NCBI RefSeq assembly: GCF_040096205.1
Contig: NZ_JBBMFD010000009.1
Span: 39,894-103,893, forward strand
Direction: 5' to 3'
Length of the DNA stretch: 64,000 nucleotides
Source: Solibaculum_A intestinale
GTDB taxonomy: Bacteria > Bacillota > Clostridia > Oscillospirales > Acutalibacteraceae
Made by a program: the position numbers and the translations under genes. Shown here one piece after another: positions 44,101-51,712 of the stretch. Below the pieces are notes generated by a model. That model made no database searches. It was not told where the DNA came from and saw only the letters and a list, made by a program, of their open reading frames with translations. The stretch's first letter is position 1, and every line of letters begins with the position of its first letter.

Positions 44101-46047
44101 CCCCAAAGCATCCGTGTGACGCTAAACGGCCAGGAAGCGCCGGTGTACTATGACGAGGAAACCGGTGACGGCTATGCCCTGCCCGCTGAAAAGCTCCAAA
44201 AGGGCAGCTACGTGCTGACCATCGACGGCAAGGATGTAGACGGCAATGCCATGGCCACCTATACCGACACCATCACCATCGATCCGATTGCCCAGCCGGA
44301 GGATCCGGAGAACTTTAAGGTTTCCATCATCCCCGACACCCAGGGCAACACCTATTCCGACCGGATCTATAGCCGTGCCGGCGAAGAGGAAAGCGACTTT
44401 GTCATCCAGATGGGCGACATTGTAGACGGCGCTTCCCAGCAGGAATACACCGACGGCAAGAACTACATCGAAGCCACCGGCAAGCCCTACTTTGTCATGG
44501 CGGGCAACCATGAAGGCGTCAACGGCAACCTGGAGCTGTTCTATCAGACCTTTGGTTCCCCCACTTATCACCTGGAATACGGCAACACCCTGTTTGTCTT
44601 CCTCAACTCCGCTTATGGCCAGAGCGTCCAGTACACCGATTCCACCCAGTATCATTACCTTGAGCAGCTGTTGCAGGCCAACACCCTTCCTAACGTGGTG
44701 GTGCTCAACCATGTGGTAACCCGGGACGACTTTGCCACCGAACACAACATGAGTGCTTCTGAAGCCGAACGCTTTGAGAGCATCCTCACCGCGTACAAAG
44801 CGGAAAACCCCGACGTAAATGTGGACGTGCTGTTTGGACACCTGCACACGCTGCACAATTGGAATGTAGGCGATGTGGACTACATCATCACCGGCAACGC
44901 CGCCGGCAAAGGCTATGTCACTGCGGAAGAGGGCAACCTGCTGGGCAGCGGTATTTATCAGGTAACTGACGGCTCCGCCGAATATACCTACAATCCCCTG
45001 CTGACCCGCGTCTATCTGCAGCACGACGCCCTGATCGGCGATACCCTCAACACCTTTGAAGGCGCGACACTCCAGCTCAATCTTTACGGTGATTTCCGGG
45101 AATATCCTTCTAATTACATCACGCAGCTCAACAGCCATGAACTGGTAAACATCCAGTGGAGTTCTTCGGATCCCGCGGTGGCTACCGTGGATGAAAAGGG
45201 CGAAGTAACCGTCACCGGCCAGGGCACCGCTACCATTACGGCTGTCTGCGGCGGTGAAACCGCAATGATGCAGCTGAACGTGTTGGATCCCTCTCTTGCG
45301 GATGTGGCAAGCCTGCAGATTACCTTGCCGGAGGATCTGAAAGCCGACCAGACCGTGCTTCCCACGGTAACAGCCACCGATCCCTATGGCGTATCCTTTG
45401 CGCTGGACAACCAGAGCGTACAATTCCAGTTTGAAAACGGCCTGGCCGAGATGACACAAGACGGCAAAATCCATCTTCTGCAGGCGGGTGAAGAAACCGT
45501 CCAGGTTACCTATCAGGGCCGGAGCGCTGAGACGACCGTACAGATCGGCCGTTCCGATGCAGACGTGGTCTCCATCGAGCTCTCCATCCCCACCGGTAAG
45601 GTAGGCGATACGGTACAGCCGGTTGTCTGTGCCACCAATCCCTACGGGGTGCAGCGCACGCTGGATAATCAGGATGTCACCTTCACCGTGACCAACGGGT
45701 TGGTCCGTGTGAATGAGGACGGCACTTTGACCTTCCTCCAGGCAGGTGCCGAAGTGGTTGCCGCCGAATACAATGGCCTGACCGCCATGGCTGGCCTTAC
45801 CATCCAGGAGGTAGAGGAAGAAACGCCTTCTACTCCGGACCCGGATGAACCCGCTACGCCCGATCCGGACGAGCCTTCCGCCACCGATCCGGATGTGCCC
45901 GGTGGGACTGAGGACACCACTCCTTCGGATGAGAATCCTTCCACCGGTGTCTCTGCAATGCCGGTAGCCACAGTAGCCCTTCTCCTGTTAGCTGCCTTAG
46001 CTGTGACAGGCTTGGCTGTGCGGAGAAAACGCAACAGCGAAATCTAA
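41167..46047 (+). CDS. Secreted wall-anchored phosphodiester glycosidase and metallophosphoesterase fusion
   Basis: A 1626-residue surface protein with a signal peptide (1-40). A NAGPA-type phosphodiester glycosidase domain spans about 45-440, with NMDGGGSTEM at 398-407. A middle with Big-like and carbohydrate-binding-like parts (about 440-1045) follows. A calcineurin-type metallophosphoesterase domain (about 1050-1240) carries PDTQ, GDIVDG, GNHE and GHLH. Then come Big2-like repeats (about 1310-1530), an acidic Pro/Asp linker, NPSTG (1590-1594), a hydrophobic helix and RRKR. The ending is a sortase-type signal in which NPSTG replaces LPXTG. NAGPA enzymes remove a sugar from a phosphodiester and leave a phosphomonoester, which the second domain could then remove. 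ATG 41167 gives the best signal peptide; a GTG at 41110 is less likely. Confidence 0.85.
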   Translation: MRKTKQNRLRRVLTAFMAVALLSTALMSSAGAIGVAAAEPSGQVTNILADENLINGVHYSEEDIVNYLGQEGHRLRVNHLTVTPGTENLQIISAKAQDTVNAMETVGGQAQREILKGNHVVAAINADSYDMDWGINSGIQVQNGNILVSQPNSSHTTTTPVFFVDESGKANIDPLRSVADIQVGEDYKAEVQYINRNQYCTGNDTRVFTYYLTRDHVMSYGAGGVSDQQAYALIRLNDFDGYIHAGTQYTGEVVQTYTESGFAIPSDCIVYAGYGTKAQEVAGLAVGEAVTYSCNLYTGTYAEADGVYTDRGTLCNEVYTAVNGFHLLAKDGVVNEDMVNNSGTDNNSRTVIGMTADGTMHVLCVAKPGTNFSESDGTSFKDITNYMMNQLGCVDVLNMDGGGSTEMLARRAGSDELVTVSYPSDGNSRSVSNSLLFVSTAPKSSTVGNVVVDENNIKLYPGSSYDFSVRLADTSGSSLSSEGKTIVWGAEKGTIDQNGHYTAPASCTTDTVTATVDGVVGTATIQVVDTFGSVGLDATGTVTLQQGDTRAFRLKAYDSANKEIYIDSSAAQWALTGDAIGTLEDGVLTVTASEGEADLTATFLGQTYSVHIIIGLKEQIIDDFEDSPIEGYYMSSYLYGRQTQYGGKSDMLGFETAEMEGSRVKNGENSFRVTYDTSMWAWDAANQKRTTNGTANFIPLWDDTSDYAGTGVWNEELRAQMEERYTAKAMPKKFGMWIYSGDENNDGVSDNINVMLTAVFKSACTGPGTGTDKSLNLVGSIDWIGWKYVEAEIPQDWPMTLVFNYFWFSNTNRALTPDQDYTTTLLFDDLKFIYTDEANDLSGPVFNETTPEGGGYYQDSMEFSTWISDSGSGVDASSITVTVNGIAKTDYTYDAQTGKLSFGLSGLEDGQSYRVIVKAKDNQGNESVPYIDNTYTVDLTPDTEGPTVHDVTPIGSVTVRIPQPRISFCMEDAKSGVDPQSIRVTLNGQEAPVYYDEETGDGYALPAEKLQKGSYVLTIDGKDVDGNAMATYTDTITIDPIAQPEDPENFKVSIIPDTQGNTYSDRIYSRAGEEESDFVIQMGDIVDGASQQEYTDGKNYIEATGKPYFVMAGNHEGVNGNLELFYQTFGSPTYHLEYGNTLFVFLNSAYGQSVQYTDSTQYHYLEQLLQANTLPNVVVLNHVVTRDDFATEHNMSASEAERFESILTAYKAENPDVNVDVLFGHLHTLHNWNVGDVDYIITGNAAGKGYVTAEEGNLLGSGIYQVTDGSAEYTYNPLLTRVYLQHDALIGDTLNTFEGATLQLNLYGDFREYPSNYITQLNSHELVNIQWSSSDPAVATVDEKGEVTVTGQGTATITAVCGGETAMMQLNVLDPSLADVASLQITLPEDLKADQTVLPTVTATDPYGVSFALDNQSVQFQFENGLAEMTQDGKIHLLQAGEETVQVTYQGRSAETTVQIGRSDADVVSIELSIPTGKVGDTVQPVVCATNPYGVQRTLDNQDVTFTVTNGLVRVNEDGTLTFLQAGAEVVAAEYNGLTAMAGLTIQEVEEETPSTPDPDEPATPDPDEPSATDPDVPGGTEDTTPSDENPSTGVSAMPVATVALLLLAALAVTGLAVRRKRNSEI

Positions 46048-46072
46048 ACTTCCCCTATTTTAAGAAGTTGGA

Positions 46073-46107
46073 CGAGGGTACCGTTTCAATGTGGTACCCT
46101 CGTTTTT
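46073..46107 (+). terminator. Terminator after the giant surface protein
   Basis: A perfect 10-bp stem (46073-46082 with 46093-46102) is followed by five T residues. Confidence 0.92.
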
Positions 46108-46218
46108 CTACTTTGTCATAGCAGGGAATAGGGACGCCCTTTTCCATATTGTTCGAAACCGCGATTCAAGCGGCCAGCGCCGGCTCTTTTTTCAAATGTA
46201 GACAGTGGAAGCTGCCCG

Positions 46219-46718
46219 GTGATAAAATATAGGGGTGGACGTCAATCCTTCGTGGGCCATTCGGCAGCTGGTATGGCAATGCAAAATCGGAGACGATCCC
46301 TTTGGGATCAAGGAGGGGATAATAAATGGTTATGTACAGGATTGCTGGTCCTAGTGGCAGGCTTTCTTTTCTCCGTTACCTCCGGCAAAGAATCGCTTAC
46401 CAGCCAGCTGACCGACTCGAAATTTACGCTGTATCGCATTGTGGAGGAATGAGGCGGCGTGCGCGGCTTTGTGCTATCTCAGCTTTTTCTATATGCGGCC
46501 TCCTGCTTTATCAGAAGAAGGAAAAACGCTACCACCTTTTGTGGGCGCTAATTGGATTCCCGGTTATCTGGTTTTACTTTTATTTTTTCAGGTGTATTAA
46601 TCGTTCATGTCGCTACAAGCAAGGCGAAGCGCCTATGACGGTGGAACCGCATTTCCGCCTTGACAAGAGGGAAAGGATCTATTATACTAAAACCGCAACA
46701 CATAACACTGTTATATAG
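46219..46718 (+). other. Low-coding region with two short overlapping hydrophobic frames
   Basis: Between the terminator and the TetR gene lie about 620 bp without a convincing gene. One frame (46219-46452) encodes a hydrophobic helix ending LVAGFLFSVTSG. Another (46326-46718) encodes ICGLLLYQKKEKRYHLLWALIGFPVIWFYF in its later part. Together they look like a small two-helix membrane protein interrupted by a frameshift. They could also be chance open frames. The end overlaps the tetR promoter. Confidence 0.35.
46660..46688 (+). promoter_or_regulatory. Promoter of the tetR-ABC operon
   Basis: TTGACA (46660-46665) and TATACT (46683-46688) are spaced by 17 bp, 42 bases before the TTG start of the TetR gene. 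Confidence 0.8.
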
Positions 46719-46729
46719 GGGGTGAGTGT

Positions 46730-47353
46730 TTGTTCCTTCCCGAGCCTACCCCGACTACCCGTGCGCATATTTTAGAAGCTGGGAAAAAAGAATTCCTTGC
46801 CAAAGGGTTTCGTGACGCGTCCCTGCGAAACATAGTTAAGGAAGCAGGCGTTACGACCGGCGCCTTTTATGGGTATTACAAAAGCAAGGAGGAGCTGTTT
46901 GACGCGTTGGTTTGCGAGCCATACCAGGCCCTAATGGAACGGTTCAATCAAGCGCAGGATGCGTTTGCCACGCTTCCACCCAAGGAGCAGCCTGCTCACA
47001 TGGGCGAAATTTCTGGGGACTGTATGGACTGGATGGTGGACTACATTTACGAGCATTTCGATGCGTTTAAGTTGCTTCTTTGCTGTGCGGAGGGGACGCG
47101 GTACGAGTGGTTCATCCACGATCTGGTAAAAATTGAAGTGGATGCGACGCACCGGTTCTTGTCGGTCCTCAAAGGGCTGGGGCATCCGGTAAAAGCCATC
47201 GACCCGCAGTTGGAGCACATTCTAGTCAGCGGGCTTTTTTCCGGTTTTTTTGAGATGGTGGTTCACGATATGCCAAAGGAGCAGGCTTTGGGTTATGTGA
47301 AGGAACTCCGGGAATTTTACACGGCAGGCTGGCAAAAAATCATGGGGCTGTAA
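46730..47353 (+). CDS. TetR-family regulator of the ABC exporter
   Basis: A 207-residue TetR protein: the N-terminal helix-turn-helix spans about residues 10-55 (ILEAGKKEFLAKGF, then LRNIVKEAGVTTGAFYGYYKSKEEL), with a helical ligand-binding rest. The start is TTG 46730 after GGGGGTGAG. It is followed by a palindrome and two ABC half-transporter genes, so it very likely controls them. The ligand is unknown. Confidence 0.9.
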   Translation: MFLPEPTPTTRAHILEAGKKEFLAKGFRDASLRNIVKEAGVTTGAFYGYYKSKEELFDALVCEPYQALMERFNQAQDAFATLPPKEQPAHMGEISGDCMDWMVDYIYEHFDAFKLLLCCAEGTRYEWFIHDLVKIEVDATHRFLSVLKGLGHPVKAIDPQLEHILVSGLFSGFFEMVVHDMPKEQALGYVKELREFYTAGWQKIMGL

Positions 47354-47375
47354 AGCCCTGCTTTTTTGCCGTATA

Positions 47376-47391
47376 GTTAGCTTAAACTAAC
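47376..47391. promoter_or_regulatory. Putative TetR operator before the ABC genes
   Basis: GTTAG and CTAAC arms (47376-47380 and 47387-47391) surround CTTAAA, giving a compact palindrome 18 bases upstream of the first ABC ATG. TetR regulators usually bind such sites. Confidence 0.6.
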
Positions 47392-47408
47392 CATAAGGAG
47401 GGATTTGC

Positions 47409-49178
47409 ATGAAAAAACAATCCAATCTCTCGCGGCTGATGCAGTACGCGGGAGGGCATCGCTATTTTACCTATGCCTCATGGGTGCTTTCCGCGCTGAG
47501 CGCGCTCATTGCGCTGGTGCCATTTTGGTACATCTGGAGAATGATCCAAGAGGTGCTGCAGGTGATGCCGGACTTTGACAAGGCGCAAAACTTAGCCGTC
47601 AACGGCTGGATGGCGGTTCTGTTTGCTGTGGTAGCGGTGCTGGTTTACATTGCAGGGCTAATGTGCTCCCACGTGGCGGCGTTCCGGGTGGCCACCAACA
47701 TCCGCTGCGAGGCCATGCGCCACATTGTCAAGCTGCCGCTAGGATTTGTGCAGGAGTTCGGCAGCGGCAAGCTGCGCAAAATTGTCAACGAGTCCAGCGC
47801 GGCTACGGAAACCTACCTGGCCCACCAGCTGCCCGATAAAGCGGGCGCAATCGCAACACCTTGCGGCCTCTTGGTGCTGTTGCTTGCATTTGACTGGCGG
47901 TTGGGGCTGCTCAGCCTGATTCCGGTGGCGCTGGGCTTTTTGATTATGATGAGTATGACCGGCTCGAAAATGCAGCAAAAGATGAAGGAATACCAAGATG
48001 CCCTGGATGACATGTCCAACGAAGCGGTGGAATACGTCCGCGGTATCCCGGTGGTCAAGACCTTTGGGCAGACGGTGTTTTCCTTTAAAAAGTTCAAGGA
48101 CGCCATCGACCGGTATGGGGTGTGGGTCATCGCCTACACCAAGCAGCTGCGGACGCCGATGCTGTTTTACACAGCGGCCATCAACGGCGTGTTCGTGTTC
48201 CTGATTGCGGCCGGGTTGCTTTTCACCCGTGACGGGGTGACCAACGAATTTTTGCTCAACCTTCTTTTTTACATTATTATTACTCCCGTTATCTCGCTGA
48301 CCCTGACTAAAATCATGTTCCAAAGCGAGAACGCCATGATTGTCAACGACGCGCTGGAACGGATCGACAGCGTGCTTACCCTTACGCCCTTGTCCCAAGC
48401 CGCCGTTCCCCAATCCCCTAAGGACAGCTCAGTTACCCTGGAGGACGTGCGCTTTAGCTACGACGGGAAAACCGACGCCCTCAAACACGTTTCCCTCTCT
48501 ATCCGTCCCGGACAGACCGTCGCCTTCGTAGGCCCCTCCGGGGGAGGCAAAACCACCCTTGCCAATTTGATTGCCCGCTTTTTCGACCCCCAGGAGGGCC
48601 GGGTACGCATCGGCGGTGTGGATATCCGGGACATCTCCAAAACGCAGCTGATGGATACGGTGTCCTACGTATTCCAAGACAGCAAGCTGATTAAGGCGTC
48701 CATTCTGGAAAATGTGCGCCTGGCCAAGCCGGATGCGGGTCGGGACGAGGTGATGCGGGCGCTGAAAGCAGCTCAGTGTATGGACATCGTGGAAAAGTTG
48801 CCCAATGGGGTGAATACGGTAATCGGGACAAAGGGGGTATACCTTTCCGGCGGGGAACAGCAGCGCATTGCCATTGCGCGGGTGATGCTTAAGGATTCCC
48901 CCATCGTCATCTTAGACGAGGCCACGGCGTTTGCCGATCCGGACAATGAAAGCCGGGTGCAGAGGGCCTTTACAGAGCTGTCGAAGGGAAAAACGGTCAT
49001 TATGATTGCCCACCGCCTTTCCACCGTGGTGGGGGCGGATCGGATTTTCGTCCTCAAAGAAGGGGAAATCACCGAGTCGGGCACTTGCAGGGAACTGATG
49101 GAGGCCGGCGGCCTGTTTCGCAAGATGTGGAAGGATTATCAGACTTCCGTCGAATGGAAAGTAGCAAAGGAGGGCTGA
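47409..49178 (+). CDS. ABC exporter half-transporter 1 (membrane domain plus ATPase)
   Basis: This 589-residue protein has six membrane helices (about 20-310) followed by an ATPase domain. Walker A is GPSGGGKTT (375-383), the signature is LSGGEQQRIA and Walker B is VILDEAT. Downstream of Walker B the D-loop reads AFAD rather than the common SALD/SSVD. AGGAGGG precedes the ATG. It lies 4 bp before its partner, and both are similar in layout, so they probably form a heterodimeric exporter like those for drugs, peptides or siderophores. Confidence 0.92.
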   Translation: MKKQSNLSRLMQYAGGHRYFTYASWVLSALSALIALVPFWYIWRMIQEVLQVMPDFDKAQNLAVNGWMAVLFAVVAVLVYIAGLMCSHVAAFRVATNIRCEAMRHIVKLPLGFVQEFGSGKLRKIVNESSAATETYLAHQLPDKAGAIATPCGLLVLLLAFDWRLGLLSLIPVALGFLIMMSMTGSKMQQKMKEYQDALDDMSNEAVEYVRGIPVVKTFGQTVFSFKKFKDAIDRYGVWVIAYTKQLRTPMLFYTAAINGVFVFLIAAGLLFTRDGVTNEFLLNLLFYIIITPVISLTLTKIMFQSENAMIVNDALERIDSVLTLTPLSQAAVPQSPKDSSVTLEDVRFSYDGKTDALKHVSLSIRPGQTVAFVGPSGGGKTTLANLIARFFDPQEGRVRIGGVDIRDISKTQLMDTVSYVFQDSKLIKASILENVRLAKPDAGRDEVMRALKAAQCMDIVEKLPNGVNTVIGTKGVYLSGGEQQRIAIARVMLKDSPIVILDEATAFADPDNESRVQRAFTELSKGKTVIMIAHRLSTVVGADRIFVLKEGEITESGTCRELMEAGGLFRKMWKDYQTSVEWKVAKEG

Positions 49179-49182
49179 GGCA

Positions 49183-50925
49183 ATGATTGAAAAGCTACAG
49201 AAGAAATACGCACTATCCGAACAGGGCGCAAAGGACCTGATTAAAGGATGCATCGCCTGCGCGCTGCAAAACATTTCCTTCATGTTCCCAGTCGGGCTGC
49301 TGTACTTTTTGGTCAGCGACCTGATGGCCGGCGGGATTTCGGCGCAGAGAACGGTATTTTATATAGTAGGCTGTGTTATCTGTGTGGGGATCATCCTGCT
49401 GACTACATGGTTCCAGTACAACGCCACGTATTTCGCCACCTATAAAGAAAGCGGCGTGCGGCGCATTTCCCTGGCCGAACAGTTGCGCAGGATCCCGTTG
49501 TCCTTCTTTGGGAAAAAGGATCTGGCGGATCTGACCAGTACCATTATGGCTGACTGCACCTTTTTAGAGCAAAGCTTCTCTCACTTTATCCCCGAGCTGT
49601 TCGGCGCGGTCGCATCCACCGTGCTGGTTGCCATCGGTATACTTTTCTTTGACTGGCGCATGGCCCTGGCAGCTCTTTGGGTATTGCCGGTCTCCTTTGC
49701 GATTGTCTGGCTGTCGGCAAAGGTACAGGAAATGCTCAACCGCAAGTCCATGGATGCAAAGATGGCCTGTGCCGATGGGATTCAGGAGTGCATCGAAACC
49801 GTACGGGATCTTAAGTCGTGCAACGCGGAAGAGGCATATCTGGAGGGGCTGGACCGAAAAATCAAGGCGGTGGAACACCGGGCGGTGATCAGCGAGTTCG
49901 GCACGGCTGCATTCGTCGTTTCCGCTTCCCTCATTTTAAAGCTGGGCATTGCCACGGTAGCGCTGGTAGGCTCGATGCTGCTCATAGACGGGTCGCTGGA
50001 CGTGCTGACCTTCTTTTTGTTCCTGCTGGTGGTGTCGCGGTTTTACGATCCGCTGCAGGGGGCGTTGCAGAACCTGGCGGCGGTGATCAGCACCCGTACG
50101 AACATCGCTCGCATGAATGAAATTCTTGACCATCCGGTACAAACCGGCAAAACCACCCTTTCCAACCAAGGGTACGACATCGTCTTCGACCACGTGGGTT
50201 TTTCCTACAATCAGGAAGAAACCGTGCTTGAAGATGTGAGCTTTACCGCGAAACAAGGGCAGGTAACGGCGCTGGTAGGCCCCTCCGGCGGTGGAAAGAC
50301 CACAGTCTCCCGCCTGGCCTCCCGCTTCTGGGACGTAAACAAAGGAACCATCACTGTAGGCGGGATGGACATTTCCCAGATCGACCCGGAAACCCTTCTT
50401 TCGCTGTATTCCATCGTGTTCCAGGACGTAACCCTGTTTGACAATACCATCCTGGAAAACATCCGCATCGGGCGCAAGGACGCGTCGGACGAAGAGGTTT
50501 TGGCGGCGGCACGCCTGGCCAATTGTGAGGAGTTTGCGCAGAAGCTGCCCGACAAATGGAACAGCCGCATCGGGGAGAACGGTTGCGAACTGTCCGGCGG
50601 GGAACGCCAGCGCATTTCCATTGCCCGCGCTTTTTTAAAGGATGCGCCGATCATTCTTCTCGACGAGGCCACAGCCTCCCTGGACGTGGAAAACGAGACG
50701 CTGATCCAGTCCGCCCTTTCCCGGCTAATCCAAAAGAAAACGGTACTGGTCATCGCCCACCGCATGCGCACAGTGGCAGGCGCGGATAAGATCGTGGTGC
50801 TGGCGGACGGACGGGTTGCGGAAGAAGGCCCCCCTGCAGAACTGCTCAGGACAGACGGGATTTATTCGCGTATGGTCGCGCTGCAGTCGGAAAGCCAGGG
50901 CTGGGCGATCAAAAGCGGTATCTAA
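49183..50925 (+). CDS. ABC exporter half-transporter 2 (membrane domain plus ATPase)
   Basis: This 580-residue partner has six membrane helices, then an ATPase with GPSGGGKTT (366-374), signature LSGGERQRIS, Walker B ILLDEATAS and a canonical H-loop IAHRM. Both subunits keep the catalytic Glu after Walker B, so both sites may hydrolyse ATP, unlike heterodimers with one dead site. The gene ends 62 bp before a strong terminator. The substrate is unknown; TetR control suggests a toxic compound or secreted small molecule. Confidence 0.92.
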   Translation: MIEKLQKKYALSEQGAKDLIKGCIACALQNISFMFPVGLLYFLVSDLMAGGISAQRTVFYIVGCVICVGIILLTTWFQYNATYFATYKESGVRRISLAEQLRRIPLSFFGKKDLADLTSTIMADCTFLEQSFSHFIPELFGAVASTVLVAIGILFFDWRMALAALWVLPVSFAIVWLSAKVQEMLNRKSMDAKMACADGIQECIETVRDLKSCNAEEAYLEGLDRKIKAVEHRAVISEFGTAAFVVSASLILKLGIATVALVGSMLLIDGSLDVLTFFLFLLVVSRFYDPLQGALQNLAAVISTRTNIARMNEILDHPVQTGKTTLSNQGYDIVFDHVGFSYNQEETVLEDVSFTAKQGQVTALVGPSGGGKTTVSRLASRFWDVNKGTITVGGMDISQIDPETLLSLYSIVFQDVTLFDNTILENIRIGRKDASDEEVLAAARLANCEEFAQKLPDKWNSRIGENGCELSGGERQRISIARAFLKDAPIILLDEATASLDVENETLIQSALSRLIQKKTVLVIAHRMRTVAGADKIVVLADGRVAEEGPPAELLRTDGIYSRMVALQSESQGWAIKSGI

Positions 50926-50986
50926 TTTTTACCGGCGATCCCCTTTGCCTCCTACTTTTTACGCAAGCCAAAACCGCAGATTCTGC

Positions 50987-51030
50987 GAAGCCATTGGGAA
51001 TGACCCCCAATGGCTTCCTTTGTTGCTTTG
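50987..51030 (+). terminator. Terminator after ABC operon
   Basis: A perfect 12-bp stem (50987-50998 with 51006-51017) is followed by CTTTGTTGCTTTG. Confidence 0.85.
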
Positions 51031-51494
51031 CCTGTTGACAAAAATGGGGCGAGCGACCAGCAGCCGTGGGTAAATGAAAGCACGGGCCTAGATCTACAAA
51101 AAGCGTCTGTCATAGAGGAAATATGGACCTATCTAACCGATTAGACGCACGAAAGATACATGTTAACCATATAACCGTCATAAAACCCCATTTTTATCCA
51201 TCATTTTTGGCGCATTCTACTATCTAAACAATTTTTCGATATCTTTCATAAAAGTTATTCAAATCGCAGAGGCTCAATAACCGCAATTTATAAAAAAGCA
51301 CGGCAAAAAGTGGAAGCAAAAAAACGAGTAATTGGGCACAATTGGTGACGGAAGATCACGATAATGCATAAAAAAGGCTGAGATTATCGCTGGTTTTGTG
51401 GCCTGACGACGTTACTTTTTCGCGTGATTTCACATTTTGAGTAGAATAGTGTTCAAAAAGCAATGTTTAATAACAAAAATATTATATATTTTGC

Positions 51495-51523
51495 TTAACT
51501 TCATGAGAAGACAAGATTATAAT
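51495..51523 (+). promoter_or_regulatory. Likely promoter of the PL11 gene
   Basis: TTAACT (51495-51500) and a perfect TATAAT (51518-51523) are spaced by 17 bp. The -35 box is weak (4 of 6), as expected for a gene that needs an activator. Confidence 0.6.
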
Positions 51524-51537
51524 AGGGCTGTCGGTTA

Positions 51538-51570
51538 ATTGATCCATATGAGCGGTTCATTGATCCATAT
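51538..51570 (+). repeat. Direct 12-mer repeat with 21-bp period
   Basis: ATTGATCCATAT occurs at 51538-51549 and 51559-51570. The period of 21 bp is two helical turns, so a dimer could bind both on one face. It lies 15 bp after the -10 box. Confidence 0.75.
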
Positions 51571-51712
51571 TGGGACAAAATACAGGCGGCTTAAAAGACA
51601 ATTGACCGGGAGAGACTTTTTTGTTGTATCCAATGCGGTTTCTTGTTTTCCCTGCGTAATTTTGGAAGCGGATCCGCTGGATGAAAAACCTACAATTCTA
51701 GGAGGGAGACGA

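Larger units (their letters stand above)
51031..51712 (+). promoter_or_regulatory. Long AT-rich leader region of the PL11 lyase gene
   Basis: About 680 bp without a credible gene. Its AT content is much higher than the genes on each side. It holds a short inverted repeat, CGATAAT/ATTATCG (51359-51365 with 51383-51389), a likely promoter near 51,500 and a 12-mer direct repeat (see separate entries). The transcribed leader from about 51,530 to the ATG is around 180 nt long. I found no known riboswitch that I could support. Confidence 0.55.

Noticed and set aside
44122..45474. A 450-codon antisense frame opposite the phosphoesterase gene
   Set aside because: Low-complexity Val/Gly-rich translation without domains; shadow of the true coding strand.
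46219..46718. A complete small membrane-protein gene before tetR
   Set aside because: Two short frames would have to be joined by a frameshift and neither has a convincing ribosome site; listed only as a low-coding region.
51260..51360. Purine-rich leader stretch that faintly resembles a c-di-GMP (GEMM) riboswitch
   Set aside because: Only the GCAAA-type pieces fit; the paired stems and tetraloop could not be built, so no riboswitch is claimed.
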